Below are positions 7,862-15,510 of a stretch of DNA of 64,000 nt, piece after piece. Source of the DNA: Isoptericola halalbus. Lineage in GTDB: Bacteria > Actinomycetota > Actinomycetes > Actinomycetales > Cellulomonadaceae. Both the position numbers and the translations under genes were made by a program. Under the pieces are notes generated by a model, which did no database searches, was not told the DNA's origin, and worked only from the letters and a program-made list of their open reading frames with translations. Every line of letters begins with the position of its first letter. Position 1 is the first letter of the stretch. The DNA lies in contig VJZX01000015.1 in NCBI GenBank assembly GCA_009663185.1, positions 23,424-87,423 of the forward strand. Direction: 5' to 3'.

Positions 7862-9368
7862 AGCACGCGGCGTCGCCGTGGCCGCGGCCCTGGTCGCCGC
7901 GGTCACTCTCCTGCCGCTGCTCGTCGTCATCCCCGACGCGCTCTCCGCCGAGCCGGGCGAGGCGGCGCGCTACCTGCTGCGCCCCCGCGTGGGCGAGCTG
8001 CTCACGCACACCGGGATGCTGGTCGCCGTCACGGTGCCCGCCACGGTCGTCGTGGGCGTCCTCGCCGCCTGGCTCGTGGAACGCAGCACGTTGCCGTGGG
8101 CCGGGGTGTGGCGCACGCTGCTCCTCGCCCCGCTTGCCGTGCCGGCGTTCGTCAGCGCCTACGCCTGGGTCACGGTGGCACCCTGGCTCACCGGCTTCTG
8201 GGGCGCAGCCCTGGTCACCACGCTCGCGTACTTCCCGTTCGTGTTCCTGCCGGTAGCCGCCCTGCTCCGCGCGCTCGACCCGGGCGACGAGGAGGCGGCC
8301 CGCTCCCTGGGCCTGTCGCCTGCCGCGGCCGTCGTGCGCACCGTGCTGCCGCGGCTGAGGCCTGCCGTCAGCGGCGGGGCACTGCTGGTGGCCCTCCACC
8401 TCCTGGCAGAGTACGGCGTGCTGGAGATGATGCGGTTCCAGACGTTCACGACCGCGATCATGCAGCAGTACGCGGTGGGGTTCAGCGACACGACCAGCAG
8501 CCTGCTCGCCTCGGTGCTGCTCACGCTCTGCCTGGTGGCGCTCGTGCTCGACCTGGTGGCCCGGGGGCGTCACCGCGTGGCCCGGGTGGGGTCGGGCGTC
8601 CAGCGTCGTGCCGTGCCCGCCGTCCTCGGTGCCTGGACCGCCCCCGTGCTGCTCTTCCTCTCCGCGCTGGTCGCCCTCTCGGTCGCCGTCCCCGTGGCTA
8701 CCGTGGTCCGGTGGCTGCTCCACGCTCTCGACGCAGGTGACCGCCTCGACCTCGGCCTCGTGCAGGTAACCCTCAGCACCCTGGGCCTCGCCGTGCTCGG
8801 CGCCCTGGCGGCCGTCGCGGCCGCCCTCCCCGGGGCCTGGTTGCTGAACCGCCACCGCTCCGGCTTGACCCTGCTTCTCGAGCGGACGACGTTCATCGCG
8901 AGCGCGCTTCCCGGAGTGGTCGTCGGGCTGGCCCTGGTCACTCTCGCCGTCCGGTGGGCCCGGCCGGTCTACCAGACCGTGGGGCTGCTCGTGGTGGCCT
9001 ACGCGATCCTGTTCCTGCCCCGGGCCATGGTCTCGTTGCGCGCGGGCCTCGCCGCGGCACCGCCGGAGCTCTCCGAGGCCGGCCGTTCTCTCGGGCTGAG
9101 CGGCGGGGCGACCCTGGTCCGCGTCGTCCTGCCGCTCGTCGCCCCGTCGGTGCTGACCGCGCTGGTGCTGGTGGCCCTCGCGGTCAACACCGAGCTGACC
9201 GCCACCCTCTTGCTGGCCCCCACCGGGACGGACACCCTCGCCCTGGCGTTCTGGCGGCAGGCGAGCGAGCTGGACTACGCGGCCGCGGCACCGTACGCAG
9301 CCGTGATGATCATCCTGTCGGTGCCGCTGACGATGCTGCTGCGGCGGCAGATCCTGGAGGAGCGATGA
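7845..9368 (+). CDS. Fe(III) ABC transporter permease (FbpB type, two fused permease domains)
   Basis: A 507-aa integral membrane permease formed from two homologous halves, as in FbpB. Each half has an EAA loop: EEAARSLGLS at about residue 148 and SEAGRSLGLS at about 410, each followed by a VLPxL segment. About 11-12 hydrophobic segments are visible. It would pair with the lipoprotein before it and the ATPase after it, and it overlaps both (17 bases upstream, ATGA downstream), so the subunits are probably made in fixed proportion. Confidence 0.9.
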   Translation: MPASSRARGVAVAAALVAAVTLLPLLVVIPDALSAEPGEAARYLLRPRVGELLTHTGMLVAVTVPATVVVGVLAAWLVERSTLPWAGVWRTLLLAPLAVPAFVSAYAWVTVAPWLTGFWGAALVTTLAYFPFVFLPVAALLRALDPGDEEAARSLGLSPAAAVVRTVLPRLRPAVSGGALLVALHLLAEYGVLEMMRFQTFTTAIMQQYAVGFSDTTSSLLASVLLTLCLVALVLDLVARGRHRVARVGSGVQRRAVPAVLGAWTAPVLLFLSALVALSVAVPVATVVRWLLHALDAGDRLDLGLVQVTLSTLGLAVLGALAAVAAALPGAWLLNRHRSGLTLLLERTTFIASALPGVVVGLALVTLAVRWARPVYQTVGLLVVAYAILFLPRAMVSLRAGLAAAPPELSEAGRSLGLSGGATLVRVVLPLVAPSVLTALVLVALAVNTELTATLLLAPTGTDTLALAFWRQASELDYAAAAPYAAVMIILSVPLTMLLRRQILEER

Positions 9369-10456
9369 GCGAGCTCAAGCTGCGCGGCGTGACGGCCGGT
9401 TACGGTCGGGAAGCCGTGCTCGAAGACGTCGACCTCACGGTGACCGAGGGCGCGACGACGGCGGTGCTGGGCGGTTCCGGCAGCGGCAAGACCACGTTGC
9501 TGCGGGCCGTCGCCGGCTTCCTGCGACCCCGGTCGGGCACGGTCACCGTCGGGGGCAGGACCGTCGCCGGGCCCGGTGCCTGGGTGCCGCCCGAACGGCG
9601 CGGCGTGGGGTACGTCCGCCAGGACGGTGGGCTCTTCCCGCACCTGTCGGTCGCCGGGAACATCGCCTTCGGCCTCCCCTGGCCACGCAAGCGCCACCAC
9701 GACCGCGTTCTCGAGCTGCTCGACCTCGTCGGCCTTCCCGCCGCGCTCGCGGAGCGACACCCCCACCAGCTTTCCGGCGGCCAGCAGCAACGCGTCGCCC
9801 TGGCCCGGGCGCTCGCCCCGCGCCCGGGGCTGATCCTGCTCGACGAGCCGTTCTCCTCGCTGGACACAGCGCTCAGGGCCACGACCCGCGAGGCCACCGC
9901 CCGGGCACTGCGGGCCACCGGCGCCACAGCCGTCCTGGTCACCCACGACCAGGGCGAGGCGTTGTCCTTCGCCGACGAGGTCGCCATCCTCACGGCAGGC
10001 CGCTTCCGGCAGGTCGACCGCCCCACGACCGTCTACCGCGAACCGGTCGACCCCGAGGTGGCGGAGTTCCTCGGAGACGCGCTGCTCATCGCCGGCATCG
10101 CGACCGAGGACAGCGTCGTGTGCCGGCTCGGGCGGCTGCCCCTGCACGGGTCCACCGCCCACGGCGACGTCGACGTGATGATCCGCCCCGAGCAGCTCAC
10201 CCTGACCAGGCCCGGCGCCGGCGAGCTTGACACCGTCGTGCGCGACGTCGCGTATTTCGGGCACGACGCCCTCGTCGAGCTCGACCTGGTGGACGGCGGG
10301 CCCCACGAACTGCTTCGCGCCCGCGTCCTCGGTGTGGACTCACCGGCTCCGGGCGAGCTCGTCGGTGTCACGGTGACGGGACCGGTGCGCACGTTCCCCC
10401 GCGTGGTCGACCCACGCCGCGCCCGAGAGGGCGCCACGCCGATGGCGGCCATCTGA
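9365..10456 (+). CDS. Fe(III) ABC transporter ATP-binding protein (FbpC type)
   Basis: A 363-aa ATPase of the iron/thiamine/spermidine group. Walker A GGSGSGKTT is at about residue 36, the signature LSGGQQQRVALARAL at about 136, Walker B LILLDEPFSSLD at about 155, and the switch His in VTHDQGEAL. A C-terminal TOBE-like extension (about 240-355, with MIRPEQLTL) is the usual regulatory domain. It starts within the permease stop (ATGA at 9365) and ends the iron locus, being followed by a strong hairpin. Confidence 0.9.
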   Translation: MSELKLRGVTAGYGREAVLEDVDLTVTEGATTAVLGGSGSGKTTLLRAVAGFLRPRSGTVTVGGRTVAGPGAWVPPERRGVGYVRQDGGLFPHLSVAGNIAFGLPWPRKRHHDRVLELLDLVGLPAALAERHPHQLSGGQQQRVALARALAPRPGLILLDEPFSSLDTALRATTREATARALRATGATAVLVTHDQGEALSFADEVAILTAGRFRQVDRPTTVYREPVDPEVAEFLGDALLIAGIATEDSVVCRLGRLPLHGSTAHGDVDVMIRPEQLTLTRPGAGELDTVVRDVAYFGHDALVELDLVDGGPHELLRARVLGVDSPAPGELVGVTVTGPVRTFPRVVDPRRAREGATPMAAI

Positions 10457-10626
10457 CGTCTCCATCCGGAGAGCCTCCGCACTCGACCTCACCCGAACGG
10501 GGCGGGTGCTCGACGCCGCGCGGGAAGCGGTCGACGACGCCCGGCCGGACGGTGTCTCGGCGCGCCGAGTCGCTGGGGGCGGTTGTCTCCGGGTCTCCTC
10601 GTGGCTCGTCAAGGCCGCCACGCATC

Positions 10627-10660
10627 CGGCGGCGCTGCGCACTGAGGCACAGCGCCGCCG
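10627..10660. terminator. Terminator hairpin between convergent operons
   Basis: Perfect 11-bp arms CGGCGGCGCTG (10627-10637) and CAGCGCCGCCG (10650-10660) with a 12-base loop lie between the end of the iron transporter operon and the end of the alcohol dehydrogenase gene. The 170 bp before it (10457-10626) hold no recognisable gene. Confidence 0.7.
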
Positions 10661-10676
10661 TCGAAACGACCCGGGA

Positions 10677-11783
10677 TCAGTGGACGATGACCGGCTTGAC
10701 GGTGGCGCCCCCGTGCATGTCGGCGAAGGCGGCGTCGAGCTCGGACAGCTTGTACTGCTTGATGAGCCGGCCGAGCGGGAGCCGGCCGGCGGTGACGAGG
10801 TCGACGAGCTGCGGGATGAGGACCTTCGGGTCGGCGTCGCCCATCGTCACGCCGCTGACCGACTTCCCGGGGAGGATGCCCTGGAAGTCCACCGGGATCT
10901 GGGTCCCGGGCGGCGGAGCGCCGCAGGTGACCAGGTGCCCCCGCGCGCCGAGGGCGTCGATCGCGGACCGCGCCACAGCCGGCACTCCCGTGGTGTCGAA
11001 GGCGTGGGTCAGGCCCGCGCCGCCGGTGAGCTCCGCGATGCGGGCGACGACGTCCTCCCCCCGGCCGTCGATCGCGTGCGTGGCTCCGAGCTCGATCGCG
11101 AGCTCGATCCGCTCCGGCACGACGTCGACAGCGATGAGCAGGTCGGGCTCGCGCAGCGCGGCGGCCACCACGCCCGACAGGCCGACCGCCCCTGCCCCGA
11201 ACACCGCGACCCGGGAGCGTGGCCGGACGTCCAGCGCGTTCCACACCGATCCGAAGCCCGTCATCACCCCGCACCCGAGCGGGGCAAGGCCTGCCAGGTC
11301 GGCGTCGGCACCCACGACGACGACGTTGCGCTCCTCGGCGACCGCGTGCTGGGCGAACGACGACTGGGCGAAGAAGTGCCCGCCGATGGGCGCACCGTCG
11401 AGAAGGAGCGTCGCCGTGCCGTCCTCGCGCGCCCCGGCGAACAGGTTCCGTGGCAACCACGTGGTGCAGTAGGCCGGGTGGTCGTCCAGGCACGCCGGGC
11501 AGCCACCGCAGGACGTGTAACTCAGGACCACCTTGTCCCCGGGGGCGATCGTGGTCACCGCCGAGCCCACCTGCTCCACCACTCCGGCACCTTCGTGGCC
11601 GATGACCCCGGGCAACGGGAACGGGATGCCACCGGCCCACACTCCCAGGTCGGTGTGGCACACGCCGGTGGCGACCATCCGCACGAGGACCTCGTGCTCA
11701 CGCAGGTCGGCGAGCTCGACCTCCTGGACGGCGAACGGCGTCTGGGGCGCCGCCAGGACGGCGGCCCTGGTCATGGTGCTCAT
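10677..11783 (-). CDS. Zinc-dependent alcohol dehydrogenase (aryl-alcohol/class III type)
   Basis: A 368-aa medium-chain dehydrogenase that would oxidise an alcohol to an aldehyde with NAD(P). Catalytic zinc ligands appear in GVCHTD and GHEGAG; the structural zinc cluster is CGGCPACLDDHPAYC, and GAGAVGLSGV is the Rossmann loop. Overall it looks like XylB/AreB-type aryl-alcohol dehydrogenases. The ATG at 11783 overlaps the stop of the aldehyde dehydrogenase gene (ATGA), so alcohol and aldehyde oxidation are coupled. It is the last gene of the six-gene operon running from 18474. The substrate (benzyl-type alcohol) is inferred from family and context. Confidence 0.87.
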   Translation of the reverse strand: MSTMTRAAVLAAPQTPFAVQEVELADLREHEVLVRMVATGVCHTDLGVWAGGIPFPLPGVIGHEGAGVVEQVGSAVTTIAPGDKVVLSYTSCGGCPACLDDHPAYCTTWLPRNLFAGAREDGTATLLLDGAPIGGHFFAQSSFAQHAVAEERNVVVVGADADLAGLAPLGCGVMTGFGSVWNALDVRPRSRVAVFGAGAVGLSGVVAAALREPDLLIAVDVVPERIELAIELGATHAIDGRGEDVVARIAELTGGAGLTHAFDTTGVPAVARSAIDALGARGHLVTCGAPPPGTQIPVDFQGILPGKSVSGVTMGDADPKVLIPQLVDLVTAGRLPLGRLIKQYKLSELDAAFADMHGGATVKPVIVH

Positions 11784-13276
11784 GCCTGCTCCTGCCCGAG
11801 GTCGATGACGATCGACTTGGTGCGCTGGTAGGACGCCAGCACCTCGGGCCCGTACTCCCGCCCCCATCCGGACGCCTTGACCCCGCCGAACGGCACGGCC
11901 GGGTCGAGCACGGCCCAACCGTTGACCCAGCAGATCCCGGCGTCGAGTCGCTTGGCGACTCGGTGGACTCGTGCGATGTCCGAGGACTGGATGCCCGAGG
12001 CGAGGCCGTACGCGGTGCCGTTGGCCATGGCGATGGCCTCTTCCTCGGTGTCGAACGGCTGCACGGTGAGAACCGGCCCGAACACCTCCTCGCGGACGCA
12101 CTCCGCGTCCGACGGCAGGCCGGCGAGGACCGTGGGCCGGTAGTAGAACCCACCGCCCAGGTCCGCCTGCTCGCCACCGCACACCACCTGCGCGCCGTCC
12201 CGGCGCGCGGACTCGACCATGGCCGTGACCTTGTCGAGCTGCTTCTGGCTGGCGAGCGGACCCACCACGGTGGCCTCGTCGGTGATGTCGCCGAAGGGCA
12301 CCGCGGGGACCGCCTGGCTGAGGATCTCGAGCACGGTCTCGTAGATCGGCCGCTCGACGAGCAGGCGAGGACCGGCCATGCAGAACTGGCCGGCGTTGAA
12401 GACGAAGGCACCGATCACAGTGCCGATCGCCTTGTCGAGGTCGGCGTCGGCGAACAGGATGTTGGCCGCGTTGCCACCGAGCTCCGCGGTGAACGGCTTG
12501 AGGGCGCGCGAGGCGAGCGCCGCGGCGTGGGCCCCCACCTCCGTCGATCCGGTGAAGGCGACCTTGTCGACCTGCGGGTGGGTGACGAGGTGGTCTCCCA
12601 GGCTCGCGCCGGAACCGGTGACGACGTTGAAGACGCCGTCCGGGACCCCGGCATCCTTGAGCAGCTGGGCCATGAACAGCGCGCTGAGAGGTGTGTCGCC
12701 GGCCGGCTTGTGCACGATCGAGTTCCCGGCGACGAGGGCCGGGGCGATCTTGGTCGAGGACAGGATCAGGGGGAAGTTGAACGGTGTGATCGCCGCGACG
12801 ACGCCGATCGGCTCCTTGCGGATGTACGCGTGGGCGTTGGCAGGGATCTCCCGCACGGAGCCGTCCAGGTGCTGGCCGAGGCTTGCGGCGTACTCGTACT
12901 GCAGGATCGCGTGCTCGGTGTCGACGATCCGTGCGAACGTGATCGGCTTGCCGACGTCGTGGCTCTCCAGCTGCGCGAGCTCCTCGCGCCGCTCACGAAG
13001 CAGCTCGACGGCCTTGAGCAGCACGCGCGACCGCTCTCGGCCGCTCAGACGCGACCAGACGCCGGAGTCGAACGACTCACGTGCGGCGGCGACGGCCGCG
13101 TCGACGTCGGCGGCCTGTGCCCAGGCCACCGAGGAGATCACTCGGCCCGTCGCCGGGCTGATCACGTCGCGGCGTCCGCCGTCGGCCGCCTCGCGCCAGT
13201 CGCCGCCGATGAACAGCCGCCCAGGCGGAAACTGGAGGCTGTCGGTGACAGTAGGGGCATTTTCGGTGATGGTCAT
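11780..13276 (-). CDS. NAD-dependent aldehyde dehydrogenase
   Basis: A 498-aa aldehyde dehydrogenase of normal length that would convert an aldehyde to its acid. The general-base Glu is in TAELGGNAANI, the nucleophilic Cys in NAGQFCMAGPR, and the coenzyme motif is FTGSTEVGA. The start is ATG 13276 (MTITENA); the open frame upstream is not conserved in character and would run into the esterase gene. It overlaps the alcohol dehydrogenase by 4 bases and probably takes its product. Betaine-aldehyde-like and aromatic-aldehyde enzymes cannot be separated by eye. Confidence 0.9.
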   Translation of the reverse strand: MTITENAPTVTDSLQFPPGRLFIGGDWREAADGGRRDVISPATGRVISSVAWAQAADVDAAVAAARESFDSGVWSRLSGRERSRVLLKAVELLRERREELAQLESHDVGKPITFARIVDTEHAILQYEYAASLGQHLDGSVREIPANAHAYIRKEPIGVVAAITPFNFPLILSSTKIAPALVAGNSIVHKPAGDTPLSALFMAQLLKDAGVPDGVFNVVTGSGASLGDHLVTHPQVDKVAFTGSTEVGAHAAALASRALKPFTAELGGNAANILFADADLDKAIGTVIGAFVFNAGQFCMAGPRLLVERPIYETVLEILSQAVPAVPFGDITDEATVVGPLASQKQLDKVTAMVESARRDGAQVVCGGEQADLGGGFYYRPTVLAGLPSDAECVREEVFGPVLTVQPFDTEEEAIAMANGTAYGLASGIQSSDIARVHRVAKRLDAGICWVNGWAVLDPAVPFGGVKASGWGREYGPEVLASYQRTKSIVIDLGQEQA

Positions 13277-13322
13277 GACTGTCCTCTCATCGTTGAGAAA
13301 CGTCCAGGCGAGGCCCGAAGTG

Positions 13323-14255
13323 CTAGGCCGAGGGGGCCGACTGCTGCGCCACCTCCCGGAGGCGCTCGGCGATGAATGCGTACGTACGCCGGGCGGTGCC
13401 GACGTCGTTCGTGTCGTAGGCGTGGTCCACGCCCGGGATGTCGACGTGGGCGACCAGAGCGCCCGCGTCGCGCAGCCGCCGGGCATAGGCCGCACCGTCA
13501 CCGCGGAGCCGGTCCAGCTCGCAGGTCAGGACCACCGCGGGCGCGATGCCGGTCAGGTCGGCGCTGTCGACGGGGTGGGCCGGCGAGGCGAGCCGGTCGG
13601 CACGCAGCGCGGGGTCCGGGATGTAGGCGTTGTCGAACACGTCGCCCATCCAGGGCTTGATCATTGGGTTGGTGCCGCGCGCCTCCTTGTCCCGGGCGTG
13701 GGTGACCAAATCGAGCGGCGGGTAGTGCAGCACCTGGAGCGCGATGGCCGGGCCGCCCTGCTCGAGGGCCTGGCGGGCCACGGCTGCCGCGAGCGCGCCG
13801 CCCGCGCTCTGGCCGCCGACGGTAAGCCGCGACCCGTCCCAGCCGTGCGTGGCCGCGTGCTCAGCGACCCACCGCACCACCTCGTACGCCTGGTGCGGCG
13901 GTGCGGGGAACCTGTGCTGCGGCGCGACGGCGTAGTCGACGTTGACGACGACGACGCCCGCCTCGGCGGCGAGGTACCGGCACAGCGGGTCGTCGACCGT
14001 CGCGTCGCGCATGACGAACCCGCCGCCGTGGAAGTTGACGTGCACCGGCGGGCTGGGGGCGTGGTCGACGGGTCGGTAGACGAACGCCCTCGCCGGCCCG
14101 ATCGACGTCGGGACGCTGATCTCCTCGACGTCCGCGCGACACTCGGGGAACGGCGCCTCCTTGCCACGCGCGGCCAACCGGAGGCCGACCGTCGACAGTC
14201 GCTGCATCCCGAGCGCCACCACCGAGGCCACGTGGACGTTGCTGAGTACGGACAT
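13323..14255 (-). CDS. Alpha/beta hydrolase of the hormone-sensitive-lipase group (carboxylesterase)
   Basis: A 310-aa esterase. It has the oxyanion-hole block HGGGFVMR, nucleophile elbow GGQSAGGAL (Ser), catalytic Asp in LTCELDRLRGDG and His in GVDHAYD, in the order and spacing of HSL-type (family IV) carboxylesterases. A gaggag ribosome site precedes ATG 14255. It sits between the aldehyde dehydrogenase and an FAD hydroxylase in a presumed aromatic-catabolic operon, where it might release an aromatic acid or alcohol from an ester. The substrate is unknown. Confidence 0.87.
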   Translation of the reverse strand: MSVLSNVHVASVVALGMQRLSTVGLRLAARGKEAPFPECRADVEEISVPTSIGPARAFVYRPVDHAPSPPVHVNFHGGGFVMRDATVDDPLCRYLAAEAGVVVVNVDYAVAPQHRFPAPPHQAYEVVRWVAEHAATHGWDGSRLTVGGQSAGGALAAAVARQALEQGGPAIALQVLHYPPLDLVTHARDKEARGTNPMIKPWMGDVFDNAYIPDPALRADRLASPAHPVDSADLTGIAPAVVLTCELDRLRGDGAAYARRLRDAGALVAHVDIPGVDHAYDTNDVGTARRTYAFIAERLREVAQQSAPSA

Positions 14256-14265
14256 GACCAGCTCC

Positions 14266-15510
14266 TCAGTACCGGTAGACGGTTTGCGCGGTGTGCACAC
14301 CCCGCGGCCCGTAGGGCGCCTTCTCGAGCCACGTGGACGCGGCCTCGTCCTGAGAGGCGCGCTCGGCGGCGGCCCGGACCTCCGCGGCCTTCTCCGGCGT
14401 GGGGCGCAGGTGCGCCAGCGCCTCCCCCGCTGCGGCCCGGTTGAACATCGCCGCCGAGCGGCGGGAGAGCGCGAACGACTCCACCGCCGTGCGCGCCGAC
14501 CCACGCGTCCTCGCGGCGAGCGCCAGTACGACCGCCGACGCGGCCGCCTCTGCGTCGGGCACGCCCGAGTTGAGACCCCTCGCGCCGAACGGCGCGAACA
14601 GGTGGGCAGCCTCCCCGACGAGCAGCACCCGACGGGACGGGTCGGCGAAGTCGTGCGCGATGAGCTGGAGGAACTGGTAGGTCGAGACCCACGAGGTGCG
14701 CTCCGCGTACCCGGGCGGCAGCACCGCGTCGAGCCACTTCTGCACGCCGTCCGGTGAGGCCAGCTCGTCCGGGTCGTCCCCGTCGACCAGCTGGAGGTCC
14801 ACTCGGTACCCGCCGGCGAACGGCACGATCAGGACGTTGCGTCCCTCGACCGCGGGATGGGCGTAGTGGAAGTGCCGTTCCTGGGGCAGCGCCGGCTGCT
14901 CGATCTCGTCGACGTCCACGACGATGTACCAGCCGTCGTCGCGCCCGCCCTCCATCCGGGCGCCGACCTGCTTGCGCACGGCCGAGCGAGAGCCGTCTGC
15001 GGCGATCACATACTGCGCCCGCCAGCGGTCGCCACCCAGGGTGGTGAGCCGCACGCCGTCGTCGTCGGCGACGACCTCGTCGACCTCCTGCTCCCAGACG
15101 AACTCGACGCCGGCGGCGACCGCGCGCTCGTAGAGGTACCGCTCGATCTGCACCTGCGGCAGGCTCGTGAAGTGCGGGTAGGTCCCCGGCGCGGGGTCCG
15201 GGTAGGTCTTGGCGTAGACCTCCTTGCCCTCGTAGAACGTGCGCTGGGTGTTCCAGTAGACGCCGTGCTCGTACAGGTCGGCGCCGAGCCCCGGGCTGAG
15301 GCGGTCGAGGATCTGCAGCGTCTGGCTGTGCGTGAAGATCGCCCGGCTGCCCGGCCGCTGCCGCCCGTGCGGCCCGGCCTCCAGGACGGTCACGGGCCGG
15401 CCGTAGGACCGCAGCGCCAGGGCTGCGGTCAGGCCGACCGGTCCTGCGCCCACGACGAGCGTCTCGCGCTCCCGGACGCCCTCGCCCGTTTCAGGCGTCG
15501 TGCTGGTCAT
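14266..15510 (-). CDS. FAD-dependent aromatic hydroxylase (class A flavoprotein monooxygenase)
   Basis: A 414-aa flavoprotein. The FAD-binding GAGPVGLTAALAL is near residue 20, and the second FAD/NAD(P)H block has DGSRSAVRK at about 170. The third FAD motif is GEAAHLFAPFGARGLN at about 305. The sequence (SRAIFTHSQTLQIL and LPQVQIERYLYERA) looks like the MhpA/PheA branch rather than 3-hydroxybenzoate 6-hydroxylase. It probably hydroxylates a phenolic ring. ATG 15510 lies 20 bases inside the end of the CoA ligase gene. Whether it feeds the gentisate operon at 31-34 kb or a local ring-cleavage route is open. Confidence 0.86.
   Translation of the reverse strand: MTSTTPETGEGVRERETLVVGAGPVGLTAALALRSYGRPVTVLEAGPHGRQRPGSRAIFTHSQTLQILDRLSPGLGADLYEHGVYWNTQRTFYEGKEVYAKTYPDPAPGTYPHFTSLPQVQIERYLYERAVAAGVEFVWEQEVDEVVADDDGVRLTTLGGDRWRAQYVIAADGSRSAVRKQVGARMEGGRDDGWYIVVDVDEIEQPALPQERHFHYAHPAVEGRNVLIVPFAGGYRVDLQLVDGDDPDELASPDGVQKWLDAVLPPGYAERTSWVSTYQFLQLIAHDFADPSRRVLLVGEAAHLFAPFGARGLNSGVPDAEAAASAVVLALAARTRGSARTAVESFALSRRSAAMFNRAAAGEALAHLRPTPEKAAEVRAAAERASQDEAASTWLEKAPYGPRGVHTAQTVYRY

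Noticed and set aside
6803..10456. Reading the ABC transporter as a sulfate or thiamine system
   Set aside because: The Tyr-rich binding block and the two-domain permease fit ferric transport better; thiamine or sulfate genes are absent nearby. Not fully excluded.
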